A DNA stretch of 64,000 nucleotides, taken from Hymenopus coronatus (taxonomy: Eukaryota > Arthropoda > Insecta > Mantodea > Hymenopodidae). The stretch is taken from NCBI GenBank assembly GCA_030762935.1, contig CM060883.1, positions 29,630,501 to 29,694,500 on the forward strand. Direction: 5' to 3'. Positions within the stretch are counted from its first letter, which is position 1. Each line of letters starts with the position of its first letter. Of this stretch, positions 1 through 10,014 are shown piece by piece. The notes beneath the pieces were generated by a model. It saw nothing but the letters and a program-made list of their open reading frames with translations. It was not told the origin of the DNA and searched no databases. A program made the translations under genes and the position numbers.

Positions 1-665
1 CGAAAAAATCCAGAGTATTTATCAGAACAATTCAATTGAACTATGAATTCATCATTACACATCCACAATTACACAAACCCAAGTCCCAAGAAGAAGTGTG
101 GTTATATTTTTAACACTGCATTTACTTGCCAAGACTGCAATGTATGTTCAAGTCAATTTAAAAACTCCATTGACTGGGAAATTCACATACTTTTCTGCCT
201 CACCCAGAGGTGCCTCTGCAGTAACAATTGCTGCTTATATTTTTATGAAGGGAGCTTACACGCAAAATGAAAGGAAACATTTGCCATATATATATATATA
301 TATATATGTACACACACACACACACATACAGAAGGAAAAAATCTACTCTTACTAAAGATTCTTTTATCTACATCATGCTAATCGAGGTAAACATTAGCAT
401 AATTGGTCTTAATACTTACTTCATTGTAAGTAGAAGGGAAATAAGGGACTACATTATGCTAAAGCAATAGTCAACATTTTTTAAAAGCTGGTTGCTATGT
501 GAACAACTGAGGTTCGGTTTGCTTTGCATGATCCCAATTGAGAAATGTAGTTTAAAACTGAAACAATAAGGAACAAAAATGATCAATTCAAGTTGATGAC
601 AACATATATGACAAATGATGTGTTTAAACGAGATCTATATTTTTTTATGTATTAAGTTTTTGTCT
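1..665 (+). repeat. R1 repeat, copy 1 (cut by window start)
   Basis: Aligns by eye along its length with 9590-10012 plus 11277-11560, including the GGGGCGAAAAAATCC-type head, an AAGTAGAAGGGAAATAAGG block and an AAAAGCTGGTTGC block. Holds an (AT)n/(CA)n microsatellite at about 285-326. The site at 369-370 (TA) is the uninterrupted counterpart of the TA where a mariner sits in copy 2. No credible coding frame; short ORFs here are not maintained in copy 2. Class unknown. Confidence 0.75.
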
Positions 666-687
666 ATCTCTTATAGTTTAATTGGAG

Positions 688-783
688 GTGGAAAACTATG
701 CTGATTCATACGTCGAAGATGAACCTGTGAAGGTGGTTGAGAAAGAGAAGGCACCTGAATATGAAACAAATTATAGAAAATAA
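688..783 (+). CDS. Candidate terminal exon, unrecognised protein
   Basis: Open frame after an AG at 686-687, reading an acidic/lysine-rich tail (ENYADSYVEDEPVKVVEKEK, then APEYETNYRK and TAA at 781-783). An in-frame TAA at 679-681 means translation can only enter after the 686-687 AG or in another phase. The composition looks protein-like, but there is no family match and no companion exon in the window. It lies directly against the end of the R1 copy, whose TCTTATGG block reads TCTTATAG here. It could be chance. Confidence 0.2.
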   Translation: MENYADSYVEDEPVKVVEKEKAPEYETNYRK

Positions 784-1315
784 TTAGGTAAGATTGATAT
801 AACTCCTGTACTATAAGTAGTATAACAAATGTTTATAACTAGAGCTGGGATTTTTAACTGGATCAATTGAAAATATGTAGAAAAATAGGAAATCTTTTAA
901 AATATGTGATATAAAATACAAATTTCTAATATTATGCTCAAGAAAAATTCACACGTTTCTCAGTACAGTGTACAATTATTATTTGACGAAAATGTAACCT
1001 AGAAACCACATTATATTAATTTAATTTCGAAAATTAACTCTCAATTTCATCGAGTAAAAATATTATATTAGTAAACACAAATGTAAATGCAAATTCTATA
1101 GCTAAAGACATGCATTCATTAAATTTTGCAGCACAGTGGACAATTACATATTTTTCAAAATGACCGCTCAACATTACATGATGTGATGGTGGCAAATTTT
1201 AACAAAGGAATCTTTCCTGGGGAACTGTTCTCAGGACAATCTATAATGTCCCCTTTTAGAATTTAACACACACTGCGAAATGTTGAATATCCAGGATTTT
1301 TACTCAAACCTGTTT

Positions 1316-2479
1316 TTAATTTATTCCAGGCACTCTTACCCTTCTCACTACACTTAGTTTTTCAACTGTATCTTCCACAACACCAATAGAAGCTTCAATT
1401 GGAAATCCTGAAGTTTCCAAATGTGTGATACTCTCTGGGAGCCAGCTAAAGTTGCTTCTAATGTAGGAGATGGAACAAACCATTTTGGAATCACTGAAGG
1501 CATGCTGAGATTCATGAATAGCTGCAACACTTTCAGGGTCAAAATGTTCCACAACAGTCTTTGTGTCATCAAAATGTTCACCATAAAAGTTCACTGCTTC
1601 AATCCACGTTCTCCACCTAGTTAACACTGGTTCTGGAGGCAATGGTGTTCCTGGAAGTTGCTCTTTGTAGGAGTTCACTCTGTGGGGCTTTTAGAAATAC
1701 TTTTTTTGTTGCCGAAATTAATGTATTCACTTCTGGAAACTTAACTCTTTTACCCTTGGCAACAGGTTGCAAATCATGAGCTAAGCACGTCAAATGAAGC
1801 ATATTGGGGAAAAATACCTTCTGAGCAGTTGCAGCTTTAAGCTTGTATGGTGCTGCATCAGAATATAGCACTAACACTTTCTCTTCTTGTGTTCACAAAT
1901 CTTGCAATAGTTGAATGATTTGTATGGTCCAGCTTTTTGTAGCAGATTAAACACGGGTTAGAAGCGCTGTTAGGTTCCAACCTTCCTACCACGAGATTTG
2001 CTATGTTATGTCTCTTAGAATCAGTTGTTTCATCATCCGCAACCCATATGAAAGAATATCCTATGTACTCTGTTATGCTGTCCATTATCTCATTGTAGCA
2101 GACTTGCAGATAGTTTTTGCATAATGTTGAATGGTCAGGCATATGTTGCTTGCAATATTTTTTCAAGAAAGATCTGAATTTAGGCATTTGAAAATTAGCA
2201 GCGATCATTGCACTGCACAAATCCTTTTAGGAAGGATTAATTGAAGTTGAAGAATTTTTTCATCTATGTTAGAAGAACTTGCTTTGTTGGTTGACGTAAT
2301 TGTTTATATTTTCTATGCAGTACACTTCTTAAATGCTGTTCAAGCTGGGATTTCATAAATCATCCTATATGTTTGTTGCAATCTTGACAAATGACTATTT
2401 TGCCATCAGTCGTAAAGCACTCGTCAATTGCAGTCCATGATTTTAATTTTGAAGACAGTAAAGATGAGACAGGTGCCAT
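1316..2479 (-). pseudogene. hAT-type transposase relic, CGGBP1-like
   Basis: Starts at ATG 2479 (MAPVSSLLSSKLKSWTAIDE) with a CxxC...H zinc-finger-like N-terminus (VICQDCNKHIG), broken by a stop just after it. It then runs through 2220-1858, 1877-1617 and 1678-1316 in shifting frames. Recognisable blocks are YSDAAPYKLKAA, LHLTCLAHDL, NTLISATKKVFLKAP and LPPEPVLTRWRTWIEAVNFY, in the order seen in CGG-repeat-binding-protein-like hAT proteins found in many invertebrate genomes. At least two frameshifts and one stop make it a pseudogene. Whether it descends from a transposon or a domesticated copy cannot be told; no TIRs were found. Next to it on the same strand is a Penelope-like fragment. Confidence 0.7.
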
Positions 2480-2504
2480 ATTCACACTAGACAGAATCGT
2501 TCAC

Positions 2505-2612
2505 TTACCCACTTTGAATCTGAGTCAGTTTTTGTAACACAAACATCACTTATTTTTACTTACTGGAACCGGTTTCGGGTAACAGTTGTTCCCATTTTCA
2601 ACCCTTAATTCC
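2505..2612 (-). repeat. Penelope LTR-like segment with degenerate hammerhead-like core
   Basis: On the minus strand, just 3' of the Penelope endonuclease ORF: a GGG...CCC stem, then GAAA, the palindrome ACCGGT, and AAGTGATG...GTTACAAAAACTGACTC, which resembles 32960-33030. Penelope-like elements are known to carry minimal hammerhead ribozymes in such segments. Here the expected CUGAUGA box reads TTGAAAA, so activity is unlikely. Confidence 0.45.
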
Positions 2613-2614
2613 GA

Positions 2615-3256
2615 CTAAATCTTTCTTAATTGTGGTGTATTAATTGTGGAGGCATCTGTTGCTGGATCTATGAACTTCCAGAGGTTGCTGTAAGGTGGCA
2701 AATCAAAATTCACGATATTGCTCTTTTTCTTCATGATGTAGATCTTCTCCCAGTCATCTAATTCTGTGGGTTTATAAGCTGGTTTTAATAGTTTTATATT
2801 TGGTGTGATTTCGTGACCTGATGTCCAAAAATGATAGGCAACTGCTGATTTTTCTATTTGTTTGTATTTTAGGTTTCTCATATGTTCCTTTAATCTGGTC
2901 TCCAAACTTCTCTTTGTCCTTCTGATATACACCAGATTACAGTCTGAGCATTTAATTTCATAAATTCCCGGTTTTTTGCCTGCAGAGATAGGATCTTTTA
3001 AATTTCTGCACAGCAATTTCTGAATGCCGTAGTTGTTTTTTGGAGCTAAGGTGATGTTATAATTCCTGAATATTTTCTGAAGTTTATTGTGTGCCCAAGG
3101 ATGATAGGCGAATTTTCTGAATTGCGGTTGGTCACTGGGGTTCTGTAGGGTGGTTGTGTGTTATGCGATTCAGTTTTTTGTATTTATGTATTCTCTTGTC
3201 TACTGCACTTTTTTGAAAACCGTTGTTGGAAACCTTTTTGGAAAGGATTCTATTTG
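2615..3256 (-). pseudogene. Penelope-like element, 3' part with GIY-YIG endonuclease
   Basis: The 402-nt open frame (3016-2615) encodes the C-terminal endonuclease of a Penelope-like retroelement: GIYEIKCSDC (GIY half with the CxxC pair typical of Penelope endonucleases), VYIRRTKRSLETRLKEH (YIG half, with Gly replaced by Arg), then LDDWEKIYIMKK. Upstream, 3256-3017 adds the linker (FAYHPWAHNKL, NNYGIQKLLCRNLKDP) in another frame. The reverse-transcriptase domain is missing, so the copy is 5'-truncated, as is usual for these elements. It abuts the truncated 3' end of the LINE on the same strand. Not functional: YIG is mutated and there is a frameshift. Confidence 0.85.
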
Positions 3257-3299
3257 CTAAACAATCCGGAATGTCAAGAAATATCCAATCCACTAAATA

Positions 3300-5826
3300 T
3301 CTAGATTGTTCATTCTATCCCACAAATCTCCTAGCCCATTCTTGATCATGCTCCTTGATCTTACTCAACCACATATTACATTCCATCTCATTCTCCTGAA
3401 ACCTTAAACATATTTTCAAATATCTGATTCTGGCAGCTGCTGTATACGAAATAAATACTTGAGTACCCTCTCCATTATTTGTCCTCTAGTACTAACTCTC
3501 CCTAGTTCTGCCATCACTCCTGCATTACCTGTACACTGTGGTACTCCCAAAATGGGCTTGCAAAATATTCTCATAACCAAATCCAGCCTTTCCCACCCCT
3601 TCTCCAACCCCCAAATTTCAATTCCATTTATCCACCTAGACTCTACCAAGGCACAATATATTCGCTCAAACCATTCTACACTCATTGTTGGTGCTATATA
3701 CAAGCATCTTCTTATGGCGCTCATAGCCAATCTCCCCTTTGCCAGGGCACTTCTTACCTGCTTGTCCCACCTTCCTGTGCTAGACAAATTCACCCCTAAG
3801 TAAATTCACTAACAATTTGAATTTCTCCACATTCTCCAAACCACTTTTCTTCCTTACTCAATTTTGATCCTTTCTTGAACACTATAATTTTTGTTTTCCT
3901 TTGGTTCATTCTCAGCCCCCATTTATTGCAAAATTGCTCTATTGCACTAATGGCCAATTTTAGACCCCTTACTGTTATTGATCCCATCATTAAGTCATCT
4001 GCAAATAGTAGACCTGGGATTTCTATGTTACTAACCACTGGCGCATGGGGATTTGCTAACTTAACCTCATCCAAAATATCATCAATAAATAAATTAAATA
4101 GCACTGGGCTAAGTTTACACCCCTGTCTTAAGCCCCTTTCTTGCTCGACTTCCTTTGTCAATTCATTCCTTCCACATCTTACACAAAATGTATTTTGGTG
4201 ATACAGCTCTCCTAGCAGTTCTATCACCTTATTGCTCAATCCTTTAGCTTGTAGTTTGTACCATAGTGCTTCTCTTATCACCCTATCATAAGCTTTCTCT
4301 AAATCTACAAATACTGCATATAATTTACCCCTTTTCCTTGTTACATATTTCCATAGCAATGTGTCAATCACCAGTATGTTGTCAACTGTCCTACCCCTCC
4401 TAAAACCTGCCTGAAATGGTGACAGCCTGTTGTTCGTTTCTGCCCACCCTTGTATTCTTTCTGCCAATATGCCTGTAAATATTTTCCCCACATTTGAGAG
4501 TAGTGATATCCCTCTATAATTGCTAGGATTTGCCTCACTCCCCTTACCTTTATAAATTGGAACTATAATTGCTGTCCTCCAGCTCTTTGGCACTTGGCCC
4601 CTGTCCTTTATCAGGTTAATTAGCCTTGTTAAACATCTCAATCTTTCCTGGTCCTCACACCAAACTTTTAAAAATTCTGTGGGTAATCCATCAATTCCAG
4701 CTGCTTTCTTTCTTTTAAATTTCTGTACCTGCTTCAATACTTCCTGTGCCTCAAATGGCCTGTCTAATTCCTCCACATATGTATTCTGTATTTCCATCCT
4801 CCACCCCGTTGTATTGATCTCATGCTTTTCAAACAAACTCTAGAAATATACAACCCAGTCATTTGAACTAATATCCATGCTTACTTGTCTCTTTTTTGTA
4901 CATTCCCTAATAACTTTCCATGCCTGTTGCATTCCCCCTGATCTAACCCCCTCCTCTATTTCTAAAGCCCTTGCCCTGCCCCACTCTTGCTTCTTTAGCT
5001 CAAGTAACTCCTTGTATCTCTCCTTTAGACACAACATAACTTCCCTTTCCTCTTTGCCTTCCCTCCACTTAATCACTGCCTTCCTAACCACCTCTCTCAT
5101 CTCCCTACATTCACCATCGAACCATGTACTACATGCTTCCCTCACCTTCATGTTACTTGCCTCCATATTCCTACCTATAAGTAAATTCCCCTGATATATC
5201 TTTTCCCCCCAACATCCATTCAGAATTATTAACTCATTATTTTCACAAAACTCCACCAGTCTTGAACCTTCTTCATTCACCACTTTATCCTTGCTATGCC
5301 TTGGCCAGCCTCCATCACTTTCTTCTCCCTTCCCTTCCTCCCACACATTTAATTCTTCTATTTCCAGTTCTCCAATTCTGGCATTAAAGTCCCCTGTGAA
5401 TACAATCTCCATAGTAGGGTGATCATTTTTTATCTCGTTAATTTCCCCTTCTAACTGTCTTAAAAAATCTACATTATGAAATTTAGAGTATCTTGGAGGG
5501 TTATATATAATTCCTAAACATACATCCCACTCCCTTATTAACACCCTCATTAATCCCGTAACTTCTGATTTCCTCTCCTTAACTTTATTTTTCAATTCAG
5601 TGCTCACCAATAAACCTATGGCTCCTGGTACCCTTCCTCTTTTGTTTACTCTTTCTCCTCCATTACTTAAGAATTCAAAGCCCTGTACCCTAATTACCTC
5701 CTCTCTGCCCAGCCATGTTTCAGCTAGCGCTAACAGCTGAACCTTTCGTAGTATCTCATTGACATGGCCATACCTCAATGCTTTATTCATACCTTCACAG
5801 TTCCAGAACCCCAATTTTATAACCTT
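3300..5826 (-). pseudogene. LINE ORF2: AP endonuclease plus reverse transcriptase
   Basis: The endonuclease opens with LGFWNCEGMNKAL and keeps ETWL and FTGDFNARIG, but jumps from NGCWGEKIYQGN to a post-endonuclease region. The segment that should carry the IDYV and SDH catalytic motifs is deleted. The reverse transcriptase follows in the same frame after a TAG at 4842-4840 (VVYF*SLFEKHE, where related proteins would carry Lys). RT blocks are KKAAGIDGLPTEFLK, PSNYRGISLLSNVGKIF, FQAGFRRGRT, YAVFVDLEKAYD, GLRQGCKLSPVLFNLFIDDI and the catalytic LLFADDL. At about 3797 a shift, best explained by loss of 4 nt where YLGV is expected, moves the thumb and C-terminus (STGRWDKQ...IEIWGLEKGW) into another frame (3793-3416), which decays to about 3300. 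Acts at target-primed reverse transcription when intact; not functional here. Confidence 0.9.
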
Positions 5827-5881
5827 CTGCCCTTCCCTTGTTTGCTATTGTGAACCAGCCCTGAATCTATATTCTTGTAAT

Positions 5882-7015
5882 TTACTCTTGCTTCTTAACA
5901 CTCTCTGTTCTGCGCCAGTCCCTTTTTTCCACCTGCTGCACCTCTGCATCACTATCTTCCCCTTGTAGTTGTAATATGCTCCCGCGTGGCGTTGATAAAA
6001 CACTAGACGAAGAATCTGTTGCTACGTGCCACCTGTTTGACCTTGGCCTACTTCCACCAGCCAGCTTGCTTGTTTCTTCCGTCAGCTTTCTCTCCGGTGA
6101 TATCTTCTTCCGTGCTGACGTCACTTGACCTTGACCATGCCCATTTGCCGTTCCACTATTCATTACTGTAGTCGCACCGACCTCTGCTCCTTCACCACGT
6201 GTTGTACCGGCCTTTGGACTTCCTCTCTCTATCTGCTCAATCATTTCCGTTTCTCGCCGCCAGACTTCCCTTGATCCACTATTACCCGCATCTCCTTGGT
6301 TATCAGTGAATAGCCGTAAATTGTGGATATAGGCACGCTTCCCTTCCAATCTCGCCTGTTTCATTTGTTGCACTAATTCTCTCTTTAACACTCTCTGTCG
6401 CACTGATAAATCCTTGTTTATAAAAATATCTGTTCCCTATAATTTCTTCGTTCTCCTCAGGATTTCGTATATCGTTCGTGTTGATACAAATTTAGCGACA
6501 ATCATCTGCCTCCCGGTCTGCTTGCCCACACGAAAAGCATCTGCCAGCTCCAAGCTATTTAGCTTCATCCCAAGCTTACATTCCAGAATTTCCTCCGCCT
6601 CCTGCATTGGCTGTATTCCTCTTCTTTCTTGTACCCCTGATATCACCAGGTTAAATCTTCTGTGTTTTTCCTCCAGAATTTCCGTTCTTCTGTTGAGTCC
6701 CTGAATTTCTGTCTTCATTTGCTGTAATTCGGTTCTTATCTCTTCTTTGATTTCTCTTCCCAGGTTATTCATTTTATTTCCCAGCCTTTCTTCCATTCCT
6801 TGCATATTTTTTAAAATTTCGTCTAAAACATCTTGGCTACCCTTTGGTCCTGGGTTAATTTCCACCCCTCCAATTATCAATAGCAGCCCAATCACACTCA
6901 AAAGGGTAAAAATATCTATCCTTCCTTCTTTACTACCTTGTCTATTGCTTTGGTAGTTTTTAATATCATTAGAAAGTCCAATTCTACCTCTATACACCTC
7001 CACACTAATGCCCAT
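5882..7015 (-). pseudogene. LINE ORF1 with N-terminal 2A-like motif
   Basis: ATG at 7015. The reading frame is continuous to the TAA at 5882 except for one TAG at 6437-6435 (RRTKKL*GTDIFINKDL, probably a former Lys codon). Order: basic leader, hydrophobic run plus 2A-like motif (residues about 38-57), coiled-coil-like charged stretch (EEILKNMQGMEERL to LEEKHRR-type, about 64-125), RRM-like ORF1 core (RFNLVISGVQERRG; AEEILECKLGMKLNS; ADAFRVGKQTGRQMIVAKF), a basic region, and a low-complexity Ser/Thr/Gly tail. This is the layout of nucleic-acid-chaperone ORF1 proteins of L1- and CR1-type elements. ORF2 begins in another frame about 55 nt downstream. Confidence 0.85.
6845..6904 (-). other. 2A-like ribosome-skipping motif in LINE ORF1
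   Basis: Reads LLSVIGLLLIIGGVEINPGP, followed by Lys, at residues 38-57 of ORF1. The known 2A signature is D(V/I)ExNPG followed by P, preceded by a hydrophobic helix. Everything matches except that the conserved Asp is Gly (GGVEINPGP). Such motifs are documented at the N-terminus of some invertebrate and trypanosome LINE proteins. The Gly change probably weakens or abolishes skipping. Confidence 0.75.
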
Positions 7016-7090
7016 TTTATTGTCACTTATGTCGTTTTTCCTTAGACTTCCGGAGCTCTCCTGCTACATGTCCACACGCTTTGACTGCTG

Positions 7091-7919
7091 GCTTAGCACT
7101 CTTTAAGTAATTAATGGAAAAGAGGGCTCTACACTTTTGTATCACTACATTGTTCCAATTGTAGTTGCTTAGAATCACACATTATTGTATTGTTCACTCC
7201 TGTAAAAACCCGGCTAACCACCACTTCTTGATTAAAAGACCCTGAATTTATCCAATTAGAAAGCAGTAGCTGGGGGGTTATATTCAAACGAATGTTGGTA
7301 TTGATATCGCACACTTCGCTGTGGCTGTCCAAAAATCATGGGGTGTACATTACCAACCCATCAGCACTCATTGTGGGTGGGACTGCACCAGGGAAAATTG
7401 GATTCCAATGGACAAATTACATGTCAATACTAACTCAACAATTTGATACTCCAGCTGCAAAAATGGAATAACAGAAAATATAAGAAAAAAGAGGAATATA
7501 CCATAAGAAGAAAAAACATGAAAAATGGAAGAAGCAAAGTACTTACAGAAAAAGAGCATATGCAGAGATTAAAAGCTTCATTGCAGCGATTTTGGGTCGA
7601 GCGAAGCATACGCTAGATGCTTTAAGGAAGGTGGAGAAGGTTTGCACAGAAAGCATTCACAGGAATTGGAAAGGCAATCAAATTTTGATAGCTGTTTTAA
7701 GCCATGCATGAAGGTATGATCAAAGTGCCACCCAATAGAAAGAGCGGAGATGTGATGAATAAATCAGAATTTATAGGCCCCTATAGAATTTAAGTAGCCC
7801 ACAATGTCAAACAGGTAATTGGGCACAGACATGCATGAAAACACTTCAAGAAGTATATCAAACCACATGGAGGAACGTAGAAAGGGAAAGGAAACCTCCA
7901 TGATGGCAACATGAAAATG
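7091..7919. other. No identified feature
   Basis: Short ORFs only. The part up to about 7330 may be LINE 5' leader. About 7480-7830 has a lysine-rich patchy frame that I cannot assign. Nothing else supported. Confidence 0.4.
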
Positions 7920-8335
7920 TAGTTCAAAACTAGTTTTTTGAGATGAAGAATCTGAAAAATATTCTTCATAACTTAACACCAATTTAGGTTATATACATTT
8001 TTTTCGTGGAGTTGATCATTTTTGAGATATTCCCTGTTATTGGTTTCAGCTTTGAAAAACATACTTTTCTCATACAGGAATTTGCCAACTCCTGTTCACA
8101 CAAACAAAGGAGCTTCAGTTACGTAGCAACCAGCTTTTGACTTTCACTTTAACCTATGGTACTCCATTATTCTGCTTCTACTTACAAGGAAGCAAGTAAT
8201 AAGACTATTTCTGATAATTTTTTTCTCGATTAGCACCAAGCAAATAGAAGCATGAGCTTTTTAACAATAATTTGTTGCAGAAATGTAAAGAAAGTCATGT
8301 GAATGGAACACATAAGATATATTTTTTTGTTGTTC
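7920..8335 (-). repeat. R1 repeat, partial copy
   Basis: Contains the R1 landmarks in reverse orientation: CAGGAATTTGCCAACTCCTG-like block, AGCAACCAGCTTTTGACTTT, TTCTACTTACAAGGAAGCAAGT, and GTCATGTGAATGGAACACAT near 8300. About 400 bp, lacking the GGGGCG head. Confidence 0.7.
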
Positions 8336-9570
8336 CCAGACTTCAACAGCAATGGACATATTGGTAGCCTGTATCTTTGGAGCACATGAAGAAACAGAAG
8401 CTAGTAACTATAGCACAAATATCAATAAACATTTTACAAGCATGTCATTTTTATTAGTTATAAATAGAGCTGGGATTTCTATGTAAATATACATTTTGCT
8501 CCTTGCTATTTAGATGATGGGAAAAGTTATTTCTTGCCAAGCCACCATGTTAGGGTTACTATAACTGAATTTCATTTTACATATTTCTAAATTTCACTGT
8601 ATTCACGTGTGTAAATTTCTCTAAGCTTCTAAACTGAAGCTATGTGGATTTTGCCCCTTGCCACAATAAGGAGATTAAGAGGACTGACAGGCATTGAAGA
8701 ACAAATGTCAGGTAAAGAAAGGAATGTGATTGACAACCACTTAAGAGCATGACTACAACATTAAAAAGAAACATGTTAGGCCTAATAGATTTGCTAATTA
8801 TACCATGAAACTGCTGTAAATTCTGCACGCAATACTTTTCATTTCTTGTACTTAGTTTCATTCAGAATCCTACTCTACTATTTAAATAAAAGTGGGACAC
8901 TGGTTTCAAGGTGTGCCAGGAAAAGTAAGGGTCTACCTTCATCTTTCAAATTTTCTACCTTATAGCATAACACATACAATTTAATGTTAATGCATTTAAC
9001 TATCCCCAAAAAAAATTATAGGTAGACAAGAGTTTTTGGTTGAATCTAGAAGAAATTCAGAAATTTTTGTTTCCAAAATTTTATACTAGTATGTAATATT
9101 CAGATACAACCCCTCACCTTATTTTGATTCCTATAGTGTTTAACCTATCTGACCAAACTTTGGAAGCTTACAACACTAATTTCTAACAGTATAAAAAGCC
9201 ATTATTTTAACACGATCCTTAACAGCTCTTATTTTCAACCCTTACACAAGAATCTTTCTGCTTCACCCATTGAACTTGCAACTTCTGAATTGAATAATGT
9301 TTTAGGTTAGTTATAATTGTATTGAAGAAGCATTTACCTTTTGACCATAAAAGGAATTCTGCATAGCTCAGTTGAAGTAAACAGAAAAACTAAGCCAATG
9401 CTTATTAATGGATTTTTTGAATACGAAAAGTAGAACATTGCTGGCATATCTTCTTAATTGTAGCTTATTTGCTTGATAGTTATACTGCTTTCAAAATGGA
9501 GCTGGAGAACAAAGAAAATAAAATATGTTAAAACCAATATTTATCTTTTGCCTTTATTCAACAAATAAAT
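8336..9570. other. No identified feature
   Basis: AT-rich. The short ORF at 8640-8861 resembles nothing I recognise. No repeats seen beyond homopolymer runs. Confidence 0.4.
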
Positions 9571-10014
9571 ATAGGATGTTTCAGATAGGGGCGAAAAAAT
9601 CCAGAATATTTATCAGAAGAATTCAATTGAACTATGAAATCATCATTACACATCCACAAGAACACAAAGTCCATTCCCAAGATGAAGTGTGGTTATATTT
9701 TTAGCACTGCATTTACTTGCCAAGACTGCAATGTATGTTTAAGTTGATTTAAAAACTCCATTGATTAGGAAATTCATATACTTAAAAGATGTTAGAACAG
9801 ACCTCTTTTTTCTGCCTTACCCAGAGGTTTGGCATCAGCAATGACAATTGTTGCTTTTATTTTCCTGAAGGCAGCTTATATGCAAAATGAAAGGGAACAT
9901 TTTAACCTTTATATATAAATACAGAAGAAGAAAATCTGATGTGTTCCATTCGCATAACGTTCTCTACCAGTTCCAAATACAAACTATTCTTACAAAAGAT
10001 TATTCTTTTATGTA

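Larger units (their letters stand above)
3300..7090 (-). mobile_element. Non-LTR retrotransposon (LINE), near full length, dead
   Basis: One element on the minus strand: short 5' leader (about 7090-7016), ORF1 (7015-5882), ORF2 with APE endonuclease and reverse transcriptase (5826-3416 and on). The coding relic fades out at about 3300, where Penelope sequence begins, so the natural 3' end and tail are missing. Lesions are few (one stop in each ORF, one frameshift, one endonuclease deletion), suggesting a fairly recent death compared with the other relics here. The clade was not determined; CR1/L2- and RTE-type elements share this layout. Confidence 0.9.

Noticed and set aside
43..270. Cys-rich ORF resembling a C2H2 zinc finger (FTCQDCNVC...H)
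   Set aside because: It lies in R1 copy 1; copy 2 has stops in the same frame (near 9750-9775), so there is no sign of protein-level constraint.
3459..5194. Plus-strand ORFs at 3459-3803, 3875-4201 and 4877-5194
   Set aside because: Antisense shadows of LINE ORF2.
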